64,000 nt of DNA from contig NW_006917095.1 of the NCBI RefSeq assembly GCF_000516985.1, positions 3,918,942 through 3,982,941 of the forward strand, in the 5' to 3' direction. The DNA comes from Pestalotiopsis fici W106-1 (taxonomy: Eukaryota > Ascomycota > Sordariomycetes > Amphisphaeriales > Sporocadaceae). Shown here one piece after another: positions 53,187-62,733 of this stretch (position 1 is the stretch's first letter; the number at the start of each line of letters is the position of its first letter). The position numbers and the translations under genes were made by a program. Below the pieces are notes generated by a model, which was given only the letters and a program-made list of their open reading frames with translations, was not told the DNA's origin and did not search any database.

Positions 53187-54788
53187 TTATACAACACACT
53201 CCCAATCACCCATAACAGTCGAATTTCCGCCAGGTTTAAGCATATTCCTGAGGGGAAACTTGCAATGTGATCTTGTATACTCTACTCCAAGAGCCTTGGT
53301 GCCATTTCGAAACCTGCTTCCGATAACAGCTTCTGGCGCTTGTCCCTCTTCGACCCAGCGAACCATGGCTGTTAATACATTCTGAGCAGGGTCAATGCTG
53401 GCGGTATTTGCTCCTCTATTTCCAATGGCACTTGCGCCAATGCCACCGGTACAATGTCCCATGCCGCTGATGCGAAAATAGCGGTAGAAATCATCTAATC
53501 CATCACTTGAGAGACTCATTGTTCTGGAAGCCAAGTCGTAGTAAGTGTTGGAGCTAGCAGATGATATCAATGTATCCTGCAGGCCATGATAGTGAATCAA
53601 CTTTGTGCCGTGAGCCGCCATTTGTGTCAAATCACCTGACCACGTTCGAGCACCGGTTGGATCGTTCTGGAACGCGTAATTCCAGTTATCCGGCCCTAGA
53701 AAAGTCGTGTTAAAGTTGGGGTCATTGTATAACGCATACTTGAACCAGTGGTCGGTGTACAAGAACTGGGCTGCACTGTAACTCGAATTGATAAAGGAGA
53801 GGAATCCAGGGGCTGGCTCCATGCGAGGGTAGACAAAGCTGCCATTGACTCCGTAAACTGGAGACAAGAACTGACGGATCATGTCTGCTTGCTTGCCTGT
53901 GAGACATGTCGAAGTATTCTGACCGTTTTGGCAGATGAGGGCCTCGGGACGAAAGTTACACAAGGACGGGTCCTCGAGAATTCCATCAACTGCACCATCC
54001 AGATGATCACACTGAGCTAAAAGCTCGGCATCAACGGCAGACCAAGTCGAGGCCGGAGGAAATCCGTCTGCGCCACCCCTCTTGATGATGGAGTGAAAAG
54101 TACCGGACCAGGACATCAGACCCTGAAAATTGAAAGCAGGAGCGCCGGCCACAATTCCGTCGAATATTTCAGGGAAATCCTGAGCCATCTTAAAACCCTG
54201 TCGGCCGCCAGTGCTGCAACCCAGATAGTATGATCGAGTATGACCTTTTTGATAAAAACTCGCAGTTACTTCTTTCCCAACAGCCGCGGATGTCGTTATT
54301 GCGCGGTATGAATAATCTTTGATCACCTCAATGTTATTGAGGAACCGGGTACCGTTCTGGCCACTGTGGCCATTGTTTGAGCCAGTGGTAGCAAATCCAA
54401 GTGATGTCGCATATGCCATATCATCGTAGCTCAGACATCCATTGATTCCCCCGTTACCGGTTGAGAGGAACCTGCCCGTCCAATTTCGAGGCAGCCAAAC
54501 CTCCATCAACACATCAGAACGAGGCGACGTTGTGACGTTTAAGCTCAAGCGACAAAGATCGGCGGCGATGGTTGTCGAGTTGGTGCATGATGAGTCAAGG
54601 CCGGGAACGATCAAAGTCGTGCCGGCAGGGAGGACTTCTGCTGACAACGTCTTGACCTCTGGGGAAAAGACGGTCGACCCCAACTGAGCGCAAGCTTCAT
54701 CAAACGTTGCATCGTTCTGCGTTTCCCCAGTCGCTCCAACACGTAGACAGAGGAAGGCAAGGAGTGTACTGGCGAAGAGGATCATCAT
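53187..54788 (-). CDS. Secreted tannase / feruloyl esterase
   Basis: Single exon, 533 residues from the ATG of MMILFASTLLAFLCLRVGA, which is a good signal peptide (cleavage after about residue 19-20). The frame is open for another ~69 codons upstream, but that would bury the signal. Catalytic features of the tannase family: nucleophile Ser in GCSTGGRQG, Asp in HGLQDTLIS, His in GMGHCTGG, and the Cys next to Ser and His that form the family disulfide of the CS-D-HC motif. Also NGGINGCLSYDDMAYATSLG and GIVAGAPAFNFQGL. Many N-x-S/T sites fit a secreted glycoprotein. Family knowledge: these enzymes cleave gallate or ferulate/hydroxycinnamate esters from plant polymers outside the cell. Substrate type is undecided from sequence. 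Confidence 0.94.
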   Translation of the reverse strand: MMILFASTLLAFLCLRVGATGETQNDATFDEACAQLGSTVFSPEVKTLSAEVLPAGTTLIVPGLDSSCTNSTTIAADLCRLSLNVTTSPRSDVLMEVWLPRNWTGRFLSTGNGGINGCLSYDDMAYATSLGFATTGSNNGHSGQNGTRFLNNIEVIKDYSYRAITTSAAVGKEVTASFYQKGHTRSYYLGCSTGGRQGFKMAQDFPEIFDGIVAGAPAFNFQGLMSWSGTFHSIIKRGGADGFPPASTWSAVDAELLAQCDHLDGAVDGILEDPSLCNFRPEALICQNGQNTSTCLTGKQADMIRQFLSPVYGVNGSFVYPRMEPAPGFLSFINSSYSAAQFLYTDHWFKYALYNDPNFNTTFLGPDNWNYAFQNDPTGARTWSGDLTQMAAHGTKLIHYHGLQDTLISSASSNTYYDLASRTMSLSSDGLDDFYRYFRISGMGHCTGGIGASAIGNRGANTASIDPAQNVLTAMVRWVEEGQAPEAVIGSRFRNGTKALGVEYTRSHCKFPLRNMLKPGGNSTVMGDWECVV

Positions 54789-55692
54789 TGTCACACTCAA
54801 TTTTCGCGGTTTCTTTGATTCCTGACCCTGGAACTCATGTTGACGATTTGGTTGAGGACATCCTCCTTTATTACATTGGTTTGCTGACAACGCAATTCCT
54901 TGGCACTGTTGATCCTTATCTGGCTTGCCATGGCCACCACCGCCTTTCACCGCCGTCGTACCGATCATTACCGATTGATCATTGCCGGATGGCACAGGAC
55001 GCTTTTCGGCAATTGATGGCGGTTGTCGTCAATTGTTGGTTGCGCGATTAAAGCTACCGGGGCTGGCAGGCAGGAATCCTCTTGCTACTGCACACACACT
55101 AAACTGGTTTACAAGTGGGTCACGATCCAAGGATCTATAGCACGGTCCTGCAGCTAGCATACTACCATAGTATGCAATCTACTCGTGGTATTCCGTAGGC
55201 AGTGCCTTCGGGTTCCGACATCCAGCGTGAAGCTACACCAAGCGTACAAGACTATTTGATTTCATCCTTGTCTCCCCGCAATCCTCTCCCCAATTCTTCT
55301 CCATTATTCCCCGCATTCTTAAGGCAGCAGGCAACAGGGGCAAGTAATATGGCCGGTATTATTCCGTATACCTAGTTTCCATCGTATTCCATCACTGTGG
55401 AGGGAACTATACTAAGCAATCTTGTCTTGACTCGTGTAGCATAAGTCGCCCAAGTTGATCAAGTTGTCCATTAAACACTGTGTACGTATGCATTAATTCG
55501 CAAAAGCTCAGGTGCAAGCAAATCACAATGCAGCAAAAAAGGAGCCACAATTATTAATCAATATTAATGGACTCAACCTCAACGTTGGAGCAAAATATGC
55601 ACATCGGGATTCATATTGTAAGCTTTACATGTCTTTATCTAACGAGCGACCTTTTACCGACTGAAGTGTATATCCGAAGTGCCTCGTTACAC
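54789..55692. other. Intergenic, 0.9 kb
   Basis: Promoter of the tannase gene and 3' region of the SLT-like gene. No coding region recognised. Confidence 0.5.
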
Positions 55693-56320
55693 TCAGTTTG
55701 TACGTCCTAGGAGACGATTCGCAACGTCGCTGACATAACTAGCAGTAGCACCACGGCCATCGCTGAGATTGTTGACGTTGACAGAGCCAGAGTTGTAGGC
55801 ACGCAGAGCCTTGTAAATGGTATCGGCATTATCAGCGTTTCCAAACTCTTTAAGATTGGCCTTGTAGTGATTCGTTCCAGCTCGGACCATGGATGTGATT
55901 TGTTCCTGTTCAGACAACAATTAACTAATCTGTGCATTTGCCTTCGTGTGGCTACCCCCCAGTCTTGAGACGTTGGGCTCAGGAAAGAAACCATACCTGG
56001 CTCAATCCGTGTTGTCCCGGGAAACCTGGCGAGCCATCGCACTGCATCAAGCCGGCGGTAAAGTGTCCATCGGCGTTGGTGGTGGTGCGTACGCCGACGT
56101 TGCCGGTACTTTCCTGCATGATGATACAGAAGATAACGCGTTCTTCCACACCAATCTTGGCACATTCAAGAACTGCATTCCATATGCGGCCGACGTCCTC
56201 GCCCGTGTTGCCAGTCCTGAGCATCTCGGGCTTGTTGATGTTGAAGATCTCCTCAAAAGACTTCCATTGCGATTGAGGTGGGAAATTCCCAGAGGGGCCG
56301 GAGTACGAGGTGAAACCCAT
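55693..56320 (-). CDS. Lytic-transglycosylase (SLT)/lysozyme-like protein
   Basis: Exons 55997-56320 and 55693-55905 on the minus strand give 178 residues; the 91-nt intron joins HGLSQ to EQITSMVRAG. The SLT signature is visible: a catalytic-type Glu in IIMQESTGNVGV, then GHFTAGLMQCDGSPG (the G-L-M-Q motif) and LRAYNSGSVN (the A-Y-N-x-G motif). Family knowledge: these motifs belong to lytic transglycosylases and goose-type lysozyme folds, which cut the MurNAc-GlcNAc bond of bacterial peptidoglycan. No signal peptide or membrane segment is seen after MGFTSYSGPSGNF. Fungi have no peptidoglycan, so a role against bacteria or transfer from bacteria is plausible but unproven. Intron presence shows adaptation to the fungal genome. 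Confidence 0.85.
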
Positions 56321-57083
56321 AGTGATAGTTGAGATGTTGTGTGTGCGCTGCTGCTGAATCTTGTTGTTGATGTTGTATCGAGCTCACAAGTTTAGCAGCG
56401 AATGTCCCCCTTTATGTATTGCAGGGAGACTCCATTGTCAGGCCATGCCACAAAGACATCCGCAGCGCGAATACTAGGCTATCAGACGACCAATTCGAGG
56501 CATCGTAAGCAACAGACTTACATTCAGGATCATTTTGCGTGAAACAAGGTTTGTAGTATCGCCATTATTGGAAGAGCTGAAAGGCTGACTGCTCCAATGA
56601 TGATATTCTATGTATTGGTCATACGCATCAATCCCGAATGCGGGCACTCCGTGAAGACAAATCAAGCTGACGCCACGATAGCTGACGCCATCAGATCATG
56701 GGAAGACTGGAACTCGTGTGGGTTCTGCAAAATTTCAGCCAATTTATGATCATGCGGGACTGTTCTAATTCTCATCACACATAAGCATAAGACTGAACAG
56801 ATTCGAAGTAGCGTCAATCCAAAAATCTCCAAATATGATCATCATTGTTATTGTCATATCTCAAGTCGGTTTTGATTCAACACTACTAATTGAATACAAA
56901 TGAGACTTGATACAATAACAAATGTTATTAAATGATTGATAATATCTTCAATGACGTAGCTGTCTCTGTTGCTGAGTAGATAGTGATCATACATAGCAAA
57001 TTATGAGAACTTGATGTTGAACCAATACAGCCAAGCAAACCAGATCTCCTGGAGGCTTTACTCTAAAATTGTCCTTATTGTAA
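56321..57083. other. Intergenic, 0.76 kb, AT-rich
   Basis: AT-rich especially after 56740. The frame at 56474-56665 (minus) shows no domain. 3' region of the permease and promoter of the SLT-like gene. Confidence 0.5.
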
Positions 57084-59085
57084 TTAATCGTGTGAATGGT
57101 GCGGTAAGCTTAGCCTGCTATGCTCTACACCAGCCATAGAATCCATTTGGCTGGCATCTTCTGGCAGAATCAAATTCAACACAACTCCCAGTACTGCTGC
57201 AATAATGAAGGGTGTTTGTACAATCAGGTTGAGGCCCTGTTCAAAACCGGAAAGGGCTACATTAGAGCCTGAATATGTCAAAATACTGTCCCACCAGTCA
57301 GATCTGGTGACGTCGAGAAACCCGATGCCCAGTGCAACAGTTAGGATGAATCTGTTTCGTCGCGTATAACGAACCATGCCGAGCACCCGCAGACCTGCGA
57401 CGGCAATTGAGCTGTAAAGGAAAACCTGCATGCCACCTAGAACGGATGGAGGCATCGCGCCGAATATGGCACCGAATTTGCCAAAGATGCCCATCAACAA
57501 CAGGAATGCCGAGGCGCACCACCCAGCACGTCGTGAGGCGCAGCCAGTAATCACTATGACTCCGTTGTTACCAGCTTGACTGTGAAAATATCAGCATGGG
57601 CGATACAAGCTACGCGAGCATCATTGAAGCAAATGACTTTGCGGTCACTAGCCGTTGAGAATGTAGGTGGAAATGCGAAAAGCTTACCTGACCATGGGCG
57701 GACCTGTTCCGAGAGCGCTCACCAAACTACCAACACCGTCACAGAGAATCCCTCCTTGCACACGCGAATTGAATTCCGTGCCTTGTATCTCAACACCGCT
57801 GATCTCCGAAGTTGCCAGAATGTCAGGCATGCAGGATACAGCCTCGCAAATAAACATGATAAGCAAAGGCAATATCAGTGCACCATCGACAGACAAGGGA
57901 AATGTATGAACCCAGAGAAACGTTGCAGCTGGTGCCGCATTCACGTTGGTCATTGACCAGTATCCTCCAAGACCAGACATAAGGCAACCGACAAACAGAC
58001 CAATGATTACGGAAGCAGATTTCATCAGCGGAGACCCAAAAAGCTCAACGAGGACAATCACTAGAAACACAGTGAAGCCTAGGCCTATCAAGTTAGGATC
58101 TCCCCTGGAAAGCAATAAACGTCAGCCTTCATCGTCAACTGACGCGACCTTTTCTGTTTGACATACCATGGTAATGGCCGAGGGGCTGATGTATCGGGGC
58201 ATAAAGCATAGAAACCAGAACCGTCGTGGCAGTTGCTACTGCCGCCCCAATTGTCCATTCCATTTCCCACCAAGCATATGCCGACGAGTAATAACAAACT
58301 TCCCATAACGACCTTTGGGAAGATTTTATTGAGCAGCTTTGGTGGGACAAGCTCATGGCAATCTGCACCCAGACGGTGCAAAGGATGGAACCCAGAATGG
58401 CGCCCCAGGCCTCTGGGCAAGGCAACTTGGTGCCATCAGCTGCTGTCGGGCAGGTGCCATTATTATAACGCATGTCTGTATAGGTGAAGGCAATGGGCAA
58501 AATATCGAAAGTAGGACCAACGACAGAAAGCAACCCGGTACCGATGTAAAAGGGTGTCTTTGATATATGGACTCGGGTCACTTGCATGGCTGTCGCAAGC
58601 CCCGTGGTAATAAAGGCAGCCGACACCAGGTACTGCGTAGTTGCAGAGTCAAAGTAAAAGGCGCCGCCTGCAATGGCCAACGGCGGTGAGACGATGGAAC
58701 CAACCATGCATAGCGCGTGCTGTAGGCCGAGAATGATGGTGAGCAGGATGGGTACTTCATCATTGAGTCCATAGAAGGGAGCCTTGTACCCTTTGTATTT
58801 CCTATTCAATGGCCAGATGTTTGGGGTGATGAGATAGAGGTAGTCCTGTAGCTTGCTATGAGCACATTTGACAGGAAAGCCAGGAACATGTCATGCGTAG
58901 ATACACCAAGAAAAGGTACTCACGTAATCACCAAGCCATCCTTCCCTCGTCGTAAAGTACCACTTCAGATGAGCTATTCTTTCTTTCCAACCTGAATCAG
59001 TTACCTGTCCGACCCCCGTCGCGGCATATGCGAGCTGGGTTTCGCCGGACGTGGGGTTTCTTTTCTCGTGGGTAGACGAAGTCAT
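57084..59085 (-). pseudogene. NAT/NCS2 nucleobase permease (UapA-like) with an apparent 1-nt frameshift
   Basis: Exons 58924-59085, 58167-58845, 57688-58104 and 57084-57579 on the minus strand total 1754 nt, one short of a multiple of three. All splice sites are standard and phases agree except inside exon 2. Between 58348 and 58351 the frame must shift: upstream reads CTVWVQIAMSL, downstream VPPKLLNKIFPKVVMG, both strongly conserved in NAT transporters. An intron cannot explain it. Family features: LGLQHALCMVGS (the QH motif), about 12-14 membrane segments, LVELFGSPLMKSAS, and the NAT signature region AGNNGVIVITGCASRRAG, where UapA has Gln before NNG and Arg after T. Family knowledge: NAT members are proton symporters of uric acid, xanthine, uracil or ascorbate. 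Either a recent inactivating mutation or a base error in the assembly. Head-to-head with a deaminase gene. Confidence 0.85.
58348..58351 (-). other. Frameshift site in the NAT permease
   Basis: Reading ATG AGC TT then GTC CCA CCA on the minus strand, one base is missing after TT. Without it the frame stays as SHQSCSIKSS and leaves the conserved sequence. No homopolymer longer than three bases is present. Confidence 0.8.
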
Positions 59086-59631
59086 TACCCGACAATGTGA
59101 ATCTCGTGCTCTGGTTGATTTCTAAGAACAATCAGACCTCAGATAATGATGACACTTTCAGAGCAACATCAAACGCCAAGTTTTATATGCACGACCAAGT
59201 AGACAATCAGAATGGGTTTCGGCCATGAGCGGGTCAAATACGGTCGACTAGATTTATGCATGGCTCAAGGCCATTCAATACAAGCTATCGATTATTTCGT
59301 TTCTCTAGAGCCTGAGTTCTTTCAATTTGCCGAGTTTCATTGGCCCAGCTGCTCCTATAGCGGAGGTGACCTTATCTAGCCGGAACTGCTCCGAATGCAT
59401 AGAAGCGGCCCGGGGAACGCCGCTTACCTATATCACGACAACCCAGCTTATCGCGGCCTCAAATTGTCTCCAAAGCGGTACGTACTACTTCCGTACAGGC
59501 AATATTATACGCAGTGGTTGCGTTCTGCGCAGCAAGTTCCTGTGTAGCAGACCTTTACTAGCTTTACTGATGTGAAGCAGCTCGTGTTGGTTGAGTGTTA
59601 TTCTTGATATTACTATTGTTCGATCTGGAAG
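59086..59631. promoter_or_regulatory. Divergent promoter with four GATA-type motifs
   Basis: The 546-bp space between the permease and deaminase starts contains four HGATAR sites, the AreA/NIT2 target in fungi: AGATAA at 59141-59146 (plus), and minus-strand copies at 59285-59290, 59372-59377 and 59448-59453. About one to two would be expected by chance, so enrichment is modest. A CGG-N7-CCG inverted pair lies at 59381-59393, which could suit a zinc-cluster regulator; the known purine regulator UaY uses N6, so it is not a match. Confidence 0.45.
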
Positions 59632-61136
59632 ATGGCAGACCAAGAGAGCGCAATTTTCTTGAAAGATGTTACCATCATTACAATTGATCCCCGACGCAGG
59701 GTCATTCGCAGAGGATGTATTCTCACGTCTGGTTCACGGATAGTTCACGTCTCCTCCGAGGCGCCAGAAAGACTTCCACCGGGAACAAGAATCATGTCGC
59801 TGCCAGGCAGGATCATTATACCAGGTCTGATCAACACGCATGCCCACCTGGCTCAATCGCTGCTTCGTGGACTTGCTGAAGACCTGCCATTACACAGCTG
59901 GCTCTGCGATCGTATATGGCCATTGGAGGCGGCATATGGGGGACAAGGAGACACAGCGGACGGCTATATTGCTGCACGTACCACCATTGCTGAGATGCTT
60001 CTCAGTGGAACAACATGTTTTCTGGAGGCTATGCTGACGCATGGTAGCGGAATTGACAACGTTGTGCGAGCAGTGTCTGAGATGGGGATCCGAGCATGTC
60101 TGGTTCGTAACAGGTTGATCCAACACTCGTTGCGGAGCAGTGTACTGACAGAGTCATGCAGGGCAAGCTGGTCAAATTTGTCGAAACGAATCCGGCACTC
60201 AAAATAAAGGATGCACGTGATAAAGATCTCTCTTCAATGTCTATCGAGTCTTTGCTTTCTGCGCATGCCACCTTTCATGGTGGCAGTAATGATAGGATAC
60301 ACGTATGGGCGGCATGTGGCACTCCGCGAGGCGCTCCGCTTGCGTCTTTCGCCGAGGTAGGCCGTGCATGTCGCGCCCACGATATCGGAATCACGATGCA
60401 CTGTGCCGAAGCACCCCGGGATTTGCCAATCTTTCGTGAAGTCTACGAGGGGCGAACTCCGATGCAATTTTGCCGCGATGCGGAGCTGGCAGGGCACAAG
60501 ACGATTCTAGCGCACATGTGTCACCTCGACCTCGAGGCTGACATTCCGATATTACAGGAGAGCAACACGACTGTGGCTCATAATCCGACAAGCAACCTGA
60601 AGCTTGCATCCGGGATCGCAAACATTCCACGTATGCTGGAGGCAGGCGTCAACGTGGCCTTGGGCACTGATGGAGCGCCGTGCAACAATTCATATGATAT
60701 GCTTCGTGAAATGCACCTGGCTTCCATCGTCCACAAAGGGGCCATGCTGGATGCCACAGTTGTTGGCGCTCAGGAAGCCCTGGAAATGGCCACAATATGC
60801 GGCGCAAAAGCGCTAGGCCTTGACCAAGACATTGGTAGCATTGAAGTGGGCAAGAAGGCTGACTTGGTCGTCTTGGATGTTGCCAAGGTGTGGGCGGCAC
60901 CTTGGGACCCAGACGCCACCTGGGGAATGGACCCAGTCAGCTTGGTAGTGGGATGCTGTACAGGAAGGGATGTGACACATGTCATGATCGACGGCTCCTT
61001 TATGGTTGAGGACGGCAGTCTTTGTTCTATAAACGAAGATGAAATAATCCTCGCTGCAAGGACGGCAATCAGAGGTATCCAGCAGCGTAGTGGAGTTAAA
61101 GTAAACTCAGATCTGCCTGATGGACATAAAACATGA
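59632..61136 (+). CDS. Amidohydrolase-superfamily deaminase (COG0402, guanine/8-oxoguanine/SAH deaminase-like)
   Basis: Exons 59632-60102 and 60162-61136 give 481 residues; the 59-nt intron has a TACTGAC branch site. Metal-site residues of the AHS superfamily are present: HxH in NTHAHLAQSL, His in MHCAEAPRD, His in LAHMCHLD with HNPTSNLKLASG, and Asp in LGTDGAPCNN. C-terminal GSIEVGKKADLVVLDV is the composite-domain signature. LPLHSWLCDRIWPLE and the overall order place it with the ATZ/TRZ and purine/cytosine deaminase group, which hydrolyse an amino (or chloro) group from a heteroaromatic ring. The exact substrate is not determinable. Starting 546 bp from the permease start and in the opposite direction, it probably works with it in salvage or nitrogen use of a purine, pyrimidine or related heterocycle (inference). 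Confidence 0.93.
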
Positions 61137-61353
61137 TCAAACTAGATTCTTGCTGCCTACATCTATCCCAAGCTCATCCCAGATGCTTCTTGAGTGCTCA
61201 AATAGTGGATGTGATGTTTACCTTCGAATCTCGGGAGCTTCTGAAAACAGCAACGTGGCATTCCAGAGTTTTGGCGCGTCTTTCAAATATGAAGTAACAA
61301 GCAGTGTCTGTTGTATAGGACTAAGAGGTATTGTATTGCCAACAGGACGTATC

Positions 61354-62733
61354 TTATTCGTTATGAACAATTGTAAAGTGACCTGTGAACTGCTGACTGC
61401 GTAGATATGCACGCGTCTCTTCCCTAATCTTTTCGCCAATGACCCCACCGGCCAAGATCTCAGCATCGTCCTCAGTGCTGAAGTACTGGTTGACGGCATC
61501 GGGGATCTTCTCGTCTATTTTTTCGTCAAAGGACTCTTCAATCATGTCCCGAATATAGTCGTGTTCTCTATCTTCTTGACTTTGGAGTCTTGCGCTCAAT
61601 TCATCCCAGAGCGGATCAACTTGGGCCTCAACTTGAGTCTCCACTTCTTCAAGCAGGTTTCGCTGCTGAGCTTCCAGGCGATCTAGTCGACTCTCTATGG
61701 TGTCTACCTTGGCTAGTATTTTGGTTAGAGCCGCATCTTGGGCTGCTCTTCCTTCGTCAACAGTCTTTTGCAGCTTTAGTATCATTTGAAGAACAGTGGC
61801 GGTACTGCAGGTTTCATCTCTGGCAGTGGACTTTTCATCCAAACCACAGCCATTCGACATGCGACGCCGCTTCCGTTGTCCTGGACCTATAGATGGTATT
61901 TGGTCAGTCTATAGCGCACAAAAATAGTCTTGAAAGGTCAAGTTGGGCTTACCAGGTGATAGGCATAGTGGAGGTGCAACGGCAGATATGCTTGACCCAG
62001 CAACATCTTCCACATATGCTGGAGGAGCGTCGTTTTCCGAAGACGCCGCATCACATGTCGCTCCGACCCCACCCGCTCCACCATCACTCTCATCGGCGTT
62101 GAGATTGACGACCTTGCCACCTTTGCCACCGTAGAGACTTGCAATGGTGTCTTCCAAGAGAAGTAGAGTGTCTGGTGTTGATGCTATTTTGCAAAACGCC
62201 GATAGCGGCGTCACACGCGCCGTCTTTGATGGGAAGTGCACAGTGAATTGAGAAATGTCTCTTGCAAAATTCCTCCACGTCCTCCACACATTTTGAGAAC
62301 CGGCACGGAAAAATTGAAAAGGATACTCGGCTGGGACGACAAATGTAGGCGAGGCTCGCAACGTGAATTTCAGACCGTGAGTACTGGTATTGAGATGTCC
62401 TCGTGCGTATCGCCCCTGATCCTTCTCAGCCTCGTCGGACTCGGCTCCATTCCCATCAATATACTCCAGGGACCGTATCTTGTGCGGGTCGATGAATAGA
62501 AAAATTGTAGGTTTGGCCGGCCCCTTCTTGAGTTTCGTGTTGGTGTGCAGCTTTACAAGTGCCTTCTGTGTATCAGTCCTGTAGACCAGGCCGACTTGAA
62601 GATCTGCCAGTGACTGAATGTCGCCGCGAGAATCTCGCCACGTTACAAGAGCCGGTACATTCCTCAAATCAATACAATGGTTGGTAACTCGCGTGTCGTC
62701 TTCGCTATAGTCCGAGTCGGTTGGAACGTCCAT
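61354..62733 (-). CDS. Uncharacterised fungal protein with C-terminal coiled coil
   Basis: Exons 61953-62733 and 61354-61886 on the minus strand give 437 residues; a 66-nt intron joins LCLSPG to PGQRKRRRM. The N-terminal ~200 residues look folded (LRNVPALVTWRDSRG, LQVGLVYRTDTQKALVKLH, PTIFLFIDPHKIRSLEY, HGLKFTLRASPTFVVPAEYP, RTWRNFARDISQFTVHF). A Gly/Ser/Pro-rich linker follows, then a basic QRKRRR stretch (possible nuclear signal) and a heptad-like coiled coil (ILKLQKTVDEG, LAKVDTIESRLDRLEAQQ, NLLEEVETQVEAQ). I do not recognise the family. The two exons could be mistaken for two genes, but splice signals and frame join them. It is convergent with the deaminase gene (217 bp spacer). Confidence 0.8.

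Noticed and set aside
54789..54995. Longer tannase N-terminus from 54995
   Set aside because: It would place 69 hydrophilic residues before a strong signal peptide; the ATG at 54788 is better.
58088..58420. Intron instead of a frameshift in the NAT permease
   Set aside because: Any GT-AG pair near 58350 gives an intron far below the ~45-nt minimum seen here, or removes conserved residues; the sequence on both sides is collinear with the family.
61354..61860. Separate 168-residue gene with a coiled coil
   Set aside because: Splice sites at 61953/61886 join it in frame to the 62733 start; treated as exon 2 of one gene.
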